NCBI GenBank assembly: GCA_030765845.1
Contig: JAVCDJ010000148.1
Location: 1-56,300 of the forward strand
DNA from: Candidatus Stygibacter australis
Lineage (GTDB): Bacteria; Cloacimonadota; Cloacimonadia; Cloacimonadales; TCS61
DNA: 56,300 nucleotides
Direction of reading: 5' to 3'
The notes beneath the pieces were generated by a model. That model searched no databases. It saw only the letters and a program-made list of their open reading frames with translations, and was not told the origin of the DNA. Of this stretch, positions 1 to 8,325 are shown in pieces. The stretch's first letter is position 1, and each line of letters starts with the position of its first letter. Position numbers and translations under genes: made by a program.

Positions 1-482
1 ACAGCCTCTTCATACAATAAGAATTTACAAGTGGTAATGATTTCAGCTTGACAGATCATTTATAAAAAATCATATTCGGTAATCGATAAAACAAGAAGTT
101 ACCATAACTTTTATGCTAGGTTTTACATTAATTTGTACTATATAAATCCCTAGTAGGTACTCTCAAACTGTGTCGTGTCCGGGCTCTTTATACACAGTTC
201 TTAACAACCTTAAGCATGATTAAGATGTTAATGATGAGTAGTTTATACGTGATTTTATTAGTTAGAATTGCGAGATCAGGGTGGATGTTGTCAATCATTT
301 GTTTTTTATTTTAAACGGCATCCCCCGACACTGTTCGATTTCACGCTACGCTCTCAAACAACTTCGCTTTCATGAAGTCAAGAATCTAAACCGGATTTAT
401 ATTCTTCTAACATATTTTTGCAACATCAATCTCAATTCATGATCCTTTTCTTAACCGCATATCGGATTTCATTTTCAATCAA
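1..482. other. non-coding stretch, no gene recognised
   Basis: No reading frame of useful length or recognisable protein is visible on either strand. A stretch near 166-175 (AACTGTGTCG) and its approximate inverted counterpart near 329-340 look a little like eroded insertion-sequence ends, but no transposase remains between them, so nothing firm can be said. Confidence 0.4.
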
Positions 483-581
483 TTATCCATTACAATTGCG
501 GCAGTAAACAGTATCGTCCAGTTTGCCATAAATATCGCAGATCATCTTCAAGAACGCAATGTCATTTTCTGTATTGCTCAT
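483..581 (-). CDS. possible 32-residue small protein with a CxxC pair
   Basis: A short frame begins with ATG at 581, preceded seven bases upstream by a GAGG ribosome-binding site, and ends at a TAA at 483. The product carries a terminal YCRNCNG motif, like half a zinc ribbon. Its start lies just beside the large hairpin at 593-672. It could be a real small protein, the 5' end of a decayed gene (the reading does not continue past the stop), or chance. I do not recognise a family. Confidence 0.25.
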   Translation of the reverse strand: MSNTENDIAFLKMICDIYGKLDDTVYCRNCNG

Positions 582-592
582 ATACTAACCTC

Positions 593-672
593 ATGTCCTC
601 CTTGAGTCAGCCCATAGCACGTGATAACAATTAAATGTTATCACGTGCTATGGGCTGACTCACGGAGGACAT
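593..672. repeat. 80-bp near-perfect inverted repeat (hairpin)
   Basis: Two 37-base arms (593-629 and 636-672) are reverse complements with a single mismatch, separated by a six-base ATTAAA loop. Both ends read ATGTCCTCC / GGAGGACAT. There is no T-tract after it, so it is not a simple intrinsic terminator. It may be a foldback element, a miniature transposable element or a processed RNA hairpin. Confidence 0.85.
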
Positions 673-891
673 TATCAAAGCAATCTGTCAATGAATTATT
701 TAGATAGTAGGAAGTTAGTTAAAATAAATTAACTATAATGCTATCCATCAGTTAATGCTGACATTTTCTTTTATTATCATAAGTATTTGCATGTGATATT
801 GTTTGAATACTTGATTATGTAAAATAAAAACAAAGACCCTAAAAGCTCAATCAGATAAAAAAAACTGGACATATATTACTTGGAAATAATG

Positions 892-911
892 TTGGCCGAC
901 GTGTCGGTCAA
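892..911. promoter_or_regulatory. TetR-type operator upstream of the tetR/RND operon
   Basis: TTGGCCGACGTGTCGGTCAA is a 20-bp imperfect palindrome centred 30 bases before the TetR start codon. Its two half sites differ at only one position (TTGGCCGAC versus TTGACCGAC). Location and symmetry fit an autoregulatory TetR operator that would also control the downstream exporter genes. Binding is inferred from position and symmetry. Confidence 0.7.
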
Positions 912-931
912 TAAAAAAGAGAGGTGAAAAG

Positions 932-1546
932 ATGAGCCCGAAAATAGTGGATAAAGAAGAGAAGAAACGGGGAATTATAATGGCTGCCATGCAGGTATTT
1001 TCCGAAAAAGGTGTGGTGAAAACAAAAATGGCAGATATTGCCAAAGCCGCAAATATCGGTAAAGGCACGATCTATGAATACTTTAAGAACAAGGATGATA
1101 TCTTTATCAATCTGTTTGAAATGCATTTTTCAGAAATCGGGAATGAAGCAGCTCAGATTATGGAAAAATATGATGACCCTGCTGAAAAATTAGAACAATT
1201 TGTTTCTCAGACAGTCACTTCACTATTAGAAGGTCATTATAATTTTGCACAGATCATGCTGGATATTTGGGCAGAAGGTATCAGAGAGCACAATGAGGAC
1301 ATCAACCGTGTTTTCAATCTGGAAAAGATCTATCAGCAATATCGAGAAGTTATCATTCAGATATTGCAGGATGGCATCGAAAGAGGCATTTTTAAGGCTA
1401 TGGATACAACTTTTACAGCTTCACTATTTATCGGAGCCTTAGACGGAATATTGTTACAATGGTTGATGCAAAAGGATCTGTTTGATACAGCAACACTAGC
1501 AGATAATTTTATGAATATATTTATAAATGGAATCAAGAAGAGGTAG
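932..1546 (+). CDS. TetR/AcrR family transcriptional regulator
   Basis: This 204-residue protein has the N-terminal TetR helix-turn-helix at about residues 33-51 (MADIAKAANIGKGTIYEYF), followed by a variable all-helical ligand-binding half. Family members are one-domain repressors released from DNA by small ligands. The ATG follows a GAGAGG ribosome-binding site, and the 20-bp palindrome at 892-911 lies just upstream, which argues for autoregulation. The exporter gene starts four bases after its stop, so it is probably the local repressor of the RND/LolA-like/barrel operon. The inducer is unknown; a lipid or hydrophobic compound would fit the target genes. Confidence 0.9.
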   Translation: MSPKIVDKEEKKRGIIMAAMQVFSEKGVVKTKMADIAKAANIGKGTIYEYFKNKDDIFINLFEMHFSEIGNEAAQIMEKYDDPAEKLEQFVSQTVTSLLEGHYNFAQIMLDIWAEGIREHNEDINRVFNLEKIYQQYREVIIQILQDGIERGIFKAMDTTFTASLFIGALDGILLQWLMQKDLFDTATLADNFMNIFINGIKKR

Positions 1547-1550
1547 TAAA

Positions 1551-4238
1551 ATGAGAAATAAACTATTAACAAAAATCGCTGAAATATCAGCTAAGAAACC
1601 TGGATTGTTATTGCTGATCACCCTGTTGATCACAATTGTTGCCATGTTTTTTGCTAAAGATCTGAAACTTTCTATGCAGTTCAAAGACCTGATGCCGCAA
1701 GACCATGCACTCGTAAAGGGATTCAATGAGATCCTCGATAATTATGATTCGGCTTCGGTTATTATTCTGGCAGCTACGGGAGATGAGAAATCACTTAAAA
1801 GTTTCGCCGAGGATGTGGCTCCCAGGATCAAAGAACTGGATGAATATGTAGCACGCGTTGATTATAAGATCAATACAGAATTTATGTTGAATAATGGAAT
1901 GATGCTGCAGAAAGTGAAAGACCTTAATGACAGTGAAGAGCTGTATTCCGATTTGAATCTAATTCCCTGGTTTACTCACTTGAATGACAGCTTTGAGAAA
2001 ACATATATCGATGATGATGAGAGCATTTCCACAAAACAAAAAGAAAATAATGCCATGATGATGTTTGATGGGATCGACAATATGGTGAGAACCATGACCA
2101 GATTTGGAGAAGGCGAAACAAGCAATACTGGAGCTGATAAGGCAGCTAAAACGTTTCTGATTGGTGATGAATATAGTCTTTCTCCCGAAAAGGATATGAT
2201 AATTCTTATGATCCAGCCGAAATTTACGATTGATGACATAGACAAAGTCGTTGCTGCTGTAGATAAAATTGATGAAGTAATCGCTAAAATAGTGGTGAAA
2301 TATCCAGGATTGGAAGCAGGCACGACCGGAACGATGTCATTAGCTCGTGATGAAATGGTTTCTGCAGAGAAGGATATGAACTACACTACGATCATCGCCT
2401 TGATCCTCATTCTGATCTTGTTCATTGTTTCTTTTAGAATGTGGATGGCTCCACTCATGGCAGGTATCACCATGATAATCGGGATAATTTGGACAGCCGG
2501 ATTCGCAGCCGTCACTGTGGGCAGTTTGAATATGATGACCTCAATGTTCGGGGTAATAATATTAGGATTGGGCATAGATTTTTCCATCCATATAATCTCG
2601 ATCTACACAGAATTGCGAGCAGAGGGTCATTCCATTGAAGCTGCGCTCAAAGAAACTTTCCTCAAATCGGGGGGAGGGATAATTACCGGAGCTATGACAA
2701 CGGGCTTTGCTTTCTACACATTAATGGTCTCAAATTCAGCAGGAATGTTTCAATTTGGACTGGTAGCGGGAAGTGGTGTGCTTCTTTGCATGGCTGCTAC
2801 ATTATTCGTGCTGCCTTCTATGCTTGTGATACAGGATAAATTGGGGAAATCTCAAAAAACAAAGGTTTCCACTAAATTCAATTTCCTGGGTGGCTATTCT
2901 CAGAAACTGGCAAATCACCCATATATTACAATTGTAGCAGTTCTTTTGATAACTACATTTTTAGTGATGTCTGCATCAAAGATAACATTTGATTATAATT
3001 ATCTGAATATGGAACCAGTGGGATTGAAATCAGTCAAACTACAACATCTTTTAGAAGATAAATATGATATGACACCGGATTATGCACTCTTCACGACCAA
3101 TTCCATTGAAGAATCGGAAAAGATCACAGAAGAAGCCCGGGACATGAAAATGATAGGTTATGTTTCTTCTATTTCGGATTATGTTCCCAGCCTGCAGAAG
3201 CAAAAAGATCGCAGTGTAATCATCGACAATATCCGCTCCAAACTATTGAATAATAATGATATAACACCAATTCTGAATTCAGATAAAGAGATGTTGATCG
3301 AGCAGGTAGAACGCCTGCAGGATAACATCATCGAGCTGGCTCAACTTGCTTATATGGGTGGTCAGGATAAATTGGACAAAAAGGCTCAGATCCTGATCGG
3401 AGATTTTGATGATCCCCAAAATAATGGTTCAATAGCAGAGCTGTTGTCAGTTGTAGATGGGCAAGATAACTTTTTAAAGGGCGTTAATCAATTCCAGACA
3501 GGGTTTTATGGTGCTTTCAAGAAATATTCACTTTCTATGGCTTCCACTAACATCATCACTGCCGCAATGTTGCCGGATGATATCAAAAACCAGTTCATCA
3601 GCAAATCAGGAGATCAGTACCTTGTTTCCATGTATCCCAAAGAAAGTGTGTGGAATCTGTCCTTTCTGGAGCGCTTCAAAAATCAGATGAACAAACTGGA
3701 TGAAAAGATCACCGGTATGCCTTTAGTATTTTATACGCTCATCGACATAGTGGGGCAGGACGGCAGAAAAGCTGCACTCTTTTCTTTGGTCATCATATTT
3801 ATCTTATTGCTGATAGATTTTCGGAGCATCAAACTGGCAATATTAGCAATGATCCCGCTTGTTCTGGGTGCAATCTGGATGATAGGGGTGATGCAGCTGG
3901 TTGGATTGCAACTCACTTTATTGAATGTGATGGGGCTTCCTTTGATCCTGGGGATCGGAGTGGATGACGGAGTTCACATTATCCATCGCTATTCTGCCGA
4001 AAAACGAGGCAGTATCAGGAGAATATTCACATCCACTGGAAGAGCCGTCCTGATTACAAGTTTAACCACGATGCTGGCTTTCGGTTCATTAACATTCGCA
4101 ACTTACCGTGGTTTGGGAAGTTTGGGGATAGCATTGTTTATTGGTGTGGGAACCTGCTTTTTGGTTACAGTTACCTTAATGCCGGCTGTTTTGCAATTGA
4201 TAGATAATAAACGTGAGAAACTGGTTAAGGAGAACTAA
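1551..4238 (+). CDS. MMPL/RND superfamily exporter
   Basis: The product (895 residues from ATG 1551, which has an AGAGG site nine to fourteen bases upstream; an upstream in-frame start at 1527 would overlap tetR) shows the RND plan. There is one N-terminal helix, a periplasmic loop, a bundle of membrane helices around residues 280-430, and a repeat of this layout in the second half. Each half has the conserved G-x-G-x-D-(F/D) region of MMPL proteins (LGLGIDFSIH and LGIGVDDGVH). Such proteins use proton-motive force to move lipids, hopanoids or lipoproteins to the outer envelope. It lies one base before the LolA-like gene, which suggests the two work together. Substrate unknown. Confidence 0.9.
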   Translation: MRNKLLTKIAEISAKKPGLLLLITLLITIVAMFFAKDLKLSMQFKDLMPQDHALVKGFNEILDNYDSASVIILAATGDEKSLKSFAEDVAPRIKELDEYVARVDYKINTEFMLNNGMMLQKVKDLNDSEELYSDLNLIPWFTHLNDSFEKTYIDDDESISTKQKENNAMMMFDGIDNMVRTMTRFGEGETSNTGADKAAKTFLIGDEYSLSPEKDMIILMIQPKFTIDDIDKVVAAVDKIDEVIAKIVVKYPGLEAGTTGTMSLARDEMVSAEKDMNYTTIIALILILILFIVSFRMWMAPLMAGITMIIGIIWTAGFAAVTVGSLNMMTSMFGVIILGLGIDFSIHIISIYTELRAEGHSIEAALKETFLKSGGGIITGAMTTGFAFYTLMVSNSAGMFQFGLVAGSGVLLCMAATLFVLPSMLVIQDKLGKSQKTKVSTKFNFLGGYSQKLANHPYITIVAVLLITTFLVMSASKITFDYNYLNMEPVGLKSVKLQHLLEDKYDMTPDYALFTTNSIEESEKITEEARDMKMIGYVSSISDYVPSLQKQKDRSVIIDNIRSKLLNNNDITPILNSDKEMLIEQVERLQDNIIELAQLAYMGGQDKLDKKAQILIGDFDDPQNNGSIAELLSVVDGQDNFLKGVNQFQTGFYGAFKKYSLSMASTNIITAAMLPDDIKNQFISKSGDQYLVSMYPKESVWNLSFLERFKNQMNKLDEKITGMPLVFYTLIDIVGQDGRKAALFSLVIIFILLLIDFRSIKLAILAMIPLVLGAIWMIGVMQLVGLQLTLLNVMGLPLILGIGVDDGVHIIHRYSAEKRGSIRRIFTSTGRAVLITSLTTMLAFGSLTFATYRGLGSLGIALFIGVGTCFLVTVTLMPAVLQLIDNKREKLVKEN

Positions 4239-4239
4239 A

Positions 4240-4983
4240 ATGAAAAGAAATATAATACTATTATTAATATTGGCAATAGCAATGTTGTTAGTAGCCGATC
4301 CCACTGTTGATGAGATCATTGCAAATGTTGACAAAACCGAAAGAGTGGAATCAAGTTTCAGCACAGGTAAACAGATAATCCTTACATCTTCCGGGAAAGA
4401 AAGAACCCTGGAGATGAAGACATATTCCAAAGATGAAAACGATAAGCAATTGATGGTATACACCGGACCCGGAAGAGTGAAAGGTGATAAAATACTGATG
4501 CTTAATGACGGAGATGATATCTGGTTTTTCACTCCCAAAACTGATCGAGTCAGGCATCTTGCCAGCCATGCCAAAAAAAAGAAAGTGCAGGGAAGCGATT
4601 TCTCTTATGAAGATCTAAGTGCTGGTAACCTGGCAGATGAAAATGATTATAAATTGCTGGGAACAGAAAAAATCGCTGACAGGGAATGCTACAAACTGGA
4701 ATTATTACCAAAACCTAATGGTACTCATTATTCCAAAATGATATTATGGGCAGACACAGAAAGATTTATTACCATGCAGGTAGATTATTATGAAGGCGAT
4801 GAATTATTGAAGCAGTTGACCATGAGTAATATTGAATTTATTGATGGACAGTGGGTGGCTAAGAAAATGGTGATGATAAACCTGCTGGAAGGTGGTGAAA
4901 CAACTTTGCTGATAGATAACATAGAATTTGGCAAAAAGCTGGATGATAATATCTTTACAACTAACAATCTTAAAAAACATTAA
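4240..4983 (+). CDS. outer membrane lipoprotein-sorting (LolA-like) protein
   Basis: The start at ATG 4240 has an AAGGAGA site and yields a clean signal peptide; an earlier GTG at 4213 lies inside the exporter gene. The mature protein of about 230 residues is beta-rich, with the features of the LolA/LolB-like family often encoded beside RND exporters. These include a KMKTYSKDEND-like strand region, a GDDIWFFTP segment and a C-terminal D-N-I-x-F end. The family fold is an open half-barrel that binds acyl chains in the periplasm. It probably carries a lipid substrate between the exporter and the outer membrane. Gene order and one-base spacing support a shared job. Confidence 0.8.
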   Translation: MKRNIILLLILAIAMLLVADPTVDEIIANVDKTERVESSFSTGKQIILTSSGKERTLEMKTYSKDENDKQLMVYTGPGRVKGDKILMLNDGDDIWFFTPKTDRVRHLASHAKKKKVQGSDFSYEDLSAGNLADENDYKLLGTEKIADRECYKLELLPKPNGTHYSKMILWADTERFITMQVDYYEGDELLKQLTMSNIEFIDGQWVAKKMVMINLLEGGETTLLIDNIEFGKKLDDNIFTTNNLKKH

Positions 4984-4994
4984 GAGGCAGCAAT

Positions 4995-6167
4995 ATGAAA
5001 CTTGTGATTTTTATTATAACTCTCCTTTCCATTGTCTCACTCTCAGCATTGGAATTTGATCTCTTTGGCTATTATGAAAACCTGTCTTCACTTACTCTAC
5101 AGGAAAATCCTGAATTCCAGTCATACAATAAATTGCGTCTGGATTTGAATAAAGAATATTCTACCTCAATCACGTTTAATTCCAACCTGGTTTTCCAGAC
5201 TTATCATGGTTTAAAAAGTATTAATTTACTCGATTATATACCATCAGAAACCGTAGCCGAATACGCTCAGCAAATCGGGATTCCGGTTGCAGATCTGTCA
5301 GAGAGATTCACAGATTCTTATGAGGATGAGTTTTTTTTGGAAAATGCCTATCTAAGTATCTACAAAAAGCATTTCAACCTGAGGATTGGCAAACAGCAAA
5401 TTGCGTTGGGAAGCGGCTATGCCTGGAATCCCACAGATATTTATAATCAGAAGAATATATTCGATCCCACCTATGAAAAAAGAGGTGTAAATGCTCTTAA
5501 ACTGGAAATACCCTATTCTTCTGAAGGTATGATATCCACCCTTATTTCATTTGGAGAAAACTGGCAGGAATCCACCCGATCGATTATGCTGCAGCAATTT
5601 TTACTAGGCTATGATGTGCAGCTTAGCTACGCCTATAAACTGAAGTATAATATGGACTACTTAACTCTGCAGGAAAGCAGTGAAGATAGAGATATGCTGG
5701 GCATCAGCTTTTCTGGAGCACTATTGGGTCTAGGTTTCTGGGGTGAAGGAGCATACAATCTGCTATCTAATTCAGATGATTTTAGTCAGGTGATCATTGG
5801 CACAGATTTCACCTTTGAAAATGGATTATATTTGATGGCTGAATATTATTATAACGGTTTGGGAAAAACTGATGAAGATTTATTTAATTTCAATGATTGG
5901 ATGGAATATTATACTGATAGCATCAATCTGGGACGCGATTATCTCTATCTGGGTGAAACATCTTCCATTGGAGAACTTATTGAGTGGTCGAATTTCATTA
6001 TTGGCAATCTGAATGATAAAAGTATCAGTTACAATCCCTGGATCAATTTTTCTCTAAGTGATAACGTCGATCTTGATATATATGGCTACATAGCTTTGGG
6101 AAATGAAAAAGCAGAGTTCAGTCAATTTGAAGATTCACTGGCAGCCAGACTTAAGGTATATTTTTAG
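4995..6167 (+). CDS. predicted outer-membrane beta-barrel protein, last gene of the RND operon
   Basis: This 390-residue protein begins with a signal peptide ending near LSA-LEF and then consists of alternating aromatic and polar strands. It ends in an aromatic residue after a final strand (LAARLKVYF), as outer-membrane barrels do. A GKQQIALGSGYAWNPTDIY segment resembles DUF1302/alginate-export-like barrels encoded with MMPL exporters. It begins 11 bases after the LolA-like gene with a GAGG site. I infer an outer-membrane partner of the exporter; no specific family is certain. Confidence 0.65.
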   Translation: MKLVIFIITLLSIVSLSALEFDLFGYYENLSSLTLQENPEFQSYNKLRLDLNKEYSTSITFNSNLVFQTYHGLKSINLLDYIPSETVAEYAQQIGIPVADLSERFTDSYEDEFFLENAYLSIYKKHFNLRIGKQQIALGSGYAWNPTDIYNQKNIFDPTYEKRGVNALKLEIPYSSEGMISTLISFGENWQESTRSIMLQQFLLGYDVQLSYAYKLKYNMDYLTLQESSEDRDMLGISFSGALLGLGFWGEGAYNLLSNSDDFSQVIIGTDFTFENGLYLMAEYYYNGLGKTDEDLFNFNDWMEYYTDSINLGRDYLYLGETSSIGELIEWSNFIIGNLNDKSISYNPWINFSLSDNVDLDIYGYIALGNEKAEFSQFEDSLAARLKVYF

Positions 6168-6239
6168 AAGCGGAGTAAAATAAACTTGAATTAATTTATA
6201 GCTCAGATAAAAAACGGGATTGAAATTCAAAGGAGTGAT

Positions 6240-6659
6240 ATGGAAAAGCCGTTAAACGATAAAAATGTATTTCCAGATGATGAAGTTCTAAGTAAATATC
6301 TGGAGGTAGCGAAAACTGCCTGGGATTCTTTTCTGGAATCACTGCAATTTGATCATCCTGATTTTAATACAGAGTGGCGTTATTATAAAGATGGCAAAAG
6401 CTGGCTTTTTAAGATCACAAAAAAGAAAAAGACTATCTGCTGGGTATCGGTTGGTGATAAGATGTTCAGGACTACATTTTATTTCTCTGATAAAGCAGAA
6501 GATATGCTGAAAAGCAGTAAACTTAAACCTGAATTCATTGATCAATTCATGAATGGCAAAAGATATGGCAAAATACGAGGATTGACAATAGAGATCAGAA
6601 CTCCAGCAGATTTGGAAGTGACGAACATCCTGATTGAGATCAAAGAAAAGCTGAAGTAA
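6240..6659 (+). CDS. DUF3788 family protein
   Basis: This 139-residue soluble protein matches the DUF3788 pattern: an early W-x-x-F segment, then EWRYYKDGKSWLFKITKKKK, then CWVSVGDKMFRTTFYF, and a late RGLTIEIRTPAD motif. The family is small, cytosolic and of unknown function, sharing a fold with DUF1801-like proteins. An AAAGGAG site precedes the ATG. It stands between the RND operon and a convergent membrane gene and shows no functional link to either. Confidence 0.75.
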   Translation: MEKPLNDKNVFPDDEVLSKYLEVAKTAWDSFLESLQFDHPDFNTEWRYYKDGKSWLFKITKKKKTICWVSVGDKMFRTTFYFSDKAEDMLKSSKLKPEFIDQFMNGKRYGKIRGLTIEIRTPADLEVTNILIEIKEKLK

Positions 6660-6672
6660 GTTCTATTGCGTG

Positions 6673-7122
6673 CTAATCTCTCCTGATAAATAATGCTCGA
6701 TTAACCCATAAACCAGCAATACCAAATAGTGATGGTATTGCCCATAAAACCAGAGCAGCTAATTTTATCTCATAATTCATACTATCACGAAAAAAGTAAA
6801 ATATTGGAAAGTATACACATATGGCAAACACCATCATTCCTGAAACAAAACCCAATAAGTTTTTTTTCAGTATTCCACCAAAAGCTAAAATAGTCAATGG
6901 TAAGACCCAGATTATGTCTGCAAGAGCGATCCCCTTTTCAACATCTGCTAAAGTTTGCTCAACTTCTGTCCCAGAAAAACTCTCGTTTTGAACTCCAAGT
7001 TTTACTGCTCCTTCCCAGTTTATTAGAGAGTAGGCCTGCATTAACCAGGCAAAGAAAATCAATAATAATGCAATCAATGATATCCAGACTCCTAAAGGAA
7101 ATTGCTTAAATTTTTTTTTCAT
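6673..7122 (-). CDS. small four-helix membrane protein, unknown function
   Basis: I do not recognise this 149-residue protein. It has four hydrophobic segments (about residues 11-30, 68-84, 89-113 and 121-143). A polar periplasmic-type stretch between the first two contains an acidic region, and the protein ends in a basic tail. It converges with the DUF3788 gene with 13 bases between stops and no obvious terminator. The GNAT gene lies upstream on the same strand about 50 bases away, so they may be co-transcribed. Confidence 0.6.
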   Translation of the reverse strand: MKKKFKQFPLGVWISLIALLLIFFAWLMQAYSLINWEGAVKLGVQNESFSGTEVEQTLADVEKGIALADIIWVLPLTILAFGGILKKNLLGFVSGMMVFAICVYFPIFYFFRDSMNYEIKLAALVLWAIPSLFGIAGLWVNRALFIRRD

Positions 7123-7172
7123 TATTCCCTGTAATATTTATCAAGTTATATAAAATTCTGATTTCATTGGTA

Positions 7173-7598
7173 TCAGTCATCCTTCACAAGACGTTTACCC
7201 AGACTAATAACTTCGTCTCTTGTGTAACCAATTGACTGATAAAATTCAATAACTGATTTATTGGAGCTGCGAACCTGCAGGTTGATTTTGGAGCAACCCA
7301 TATTAAGTAGTAGCTTCTCTGCTTCCATCATTATCTCCCTTCCAAATCCTGAGTGCTGGTGATCTGGATGCACAGCCAGATAGTATATCCATCCCCGGTG
7401 TCCATCATATCCTGCCATGACAGAGGTAATGATGTACCGCTCCAGAAAGCCCACCAGGAACAATTCAGGTTGAACAGCAAGTTTACGCTGGATATCTTTA
7501 TATGGGTCATTCCAGGGAACAATCAATCCACAGGCGGTCCATAACCGAATTACTTCGGCTGTATCTTCTTTCTGGAATGCTCTTATTTCTATTTTCAT
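7173..7598 (-). CDS. GNAT family N-acetyltransferase
   Basis: This 141-residue protein has the GNAT fold signature. Strand 4 with YYLAVHPDHQHSGFGREIM contains the acetyl-CoA pyrophosphate-binding Q/R-x-x-G-x-G/A pattern (here HSGFGR), and a late VIEFYQSIGY motif follows. Size and the VRSSNKSVIEFYQSIGY ending resemble YpeA/RimI-type enzymes that acetylate small amines or protein N-termini. The substrate cannot be read from the sequence. It is a single-domain enzyme of normal length. Confidence 0.85.
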   Translation of the reverse strand: MKIEIRAFQKEDTAEVIRLWTACGLIVPWNDPYKDIQRKLAVQPELFLVGFLERYIITSVMAGYDGHRGWIYYLAVHPDHQHSGFGREIMMEAEKLLLNMGCSKINLQVRSSNKSVIEFYQSIGYTRDEVISLGKRLVKDD

Positions 7599-7718
7599 TG
7601 TTTTGCAACTCAGATTCGATTTCAGAAATACATCATTCTTGGAAACCTGGTGAATATTGTGAATGCAGTAGACTTAGTGAGCTATATTTTTTGATCGAAT
7701 TATTGGGAAATAGTTCGA

Positions 7719-7895
7719 TCACACCTTTTTAAAGGCACGGCATAATTTTGTGCAGATGCCGCAATCCGTGCATTTCTCAAGATCAATTCCGGGTAACGCC
7801 TGGTAATATTTTTGTGTGATCGCTCCAGCGGGACATTTTCTGATAACAGGACACACGTGATCCTGGGGGCAATAATCTTCGTTAACCTTGATCAT
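7719..7895 (-). CDS. small 4Fe-4S ferredoxin-like protein (58 residues)
   Basis: This short gene starts at ATG 7895, inside the last codons of the DUF6132 gene (14-base overlap), and stops at 7719. The protein has seven cysteines: C9, C15 and C21 in a CP-x4-CP-x4-CP-like spacing, then C42-x2-C45-x2-C48-x3-C52, as in small anaerobic ferredoxins starting MIKV. It probably binds one or two 4Fe-4S clusters and passes electrons in the cytoplasm. The overlap suggests translational coupling with DUF6132. Confidence 0.85.
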   Translation of the reverse strand: MIKVNEDYCPQDHVCPVIRKCPAGAITQKYYQALPGIDLEKCTDCGICTKLCRAFKKV

Positions 7896-8082
7896 TACTA
7901 TTTTTCTTATCTTTTTTCTTTTTTATAATATCTGGCAGTAGTAAACCAAAGAAAGCTGCTCCAAAGATAATAGTTATATAAGGATTTGATGTTACCGGGC
8001 AGGAGCCACTCATGCAGCCCACAAAATGATAATAAAGCCAGCCCAGAACACCACCCGCAATAACTGATAATATTCTTATCAT
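7882..8082 (-). CDS. DUF6132 family small membrane protein
   Basis: This 66-residue protein has two hydrophobic helices (about 3-20 and 33-50) separated by the family motif VGCMSGSCPVTSNPY, then a highly basic tail. The C-x3-S-C-P motif with a glycine-rich first helix is characteristic of DUF6132, found in Bacteroidota and relatives, often near redox or rhodanese genes. Its function is unknown. Its end overlaps the small ferredoxin gene, hinting that the conserved cysteines have a redox or metal role. An AGGAGG-like site lies before the ATG. Confidence 0.8.
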   Translation of the reverse strand: MIRILSVIAGGVLGWLYYHFVGCMSGSCPVTSNPYITIIFGAAFFGLLLPDIIKKKKDKKNSNDQG

Positions 8083-8325
8083 ATTATAATACCTCCTAAA
8101 AAATTACCAAACCAAGATTGGCGTTACTAAAGTATAACTTGAATTTAGTAGATGTCAAATTTACTGAAAGAAGAGTGCTTTTGAACAGTCATATTCATTT
8201 ATTTCTTTAGCATCATATAGTATTACGCTTAGGATTAAAATCAATAATAGTATTTTCTTCTTTGAATCACAATGTGAAATGAAAAACCAGCCATAAGAAC
8301 AGCAAATTTTGAGTATCTTGAAAAT

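Noticed and set aside
160-345. Possible decayed insertion-sequence ends (AACTGTGTCG and its inverse)
   Set aside because: Only about ten bases match, with no transposase remnant between; chance cannot be excluded.
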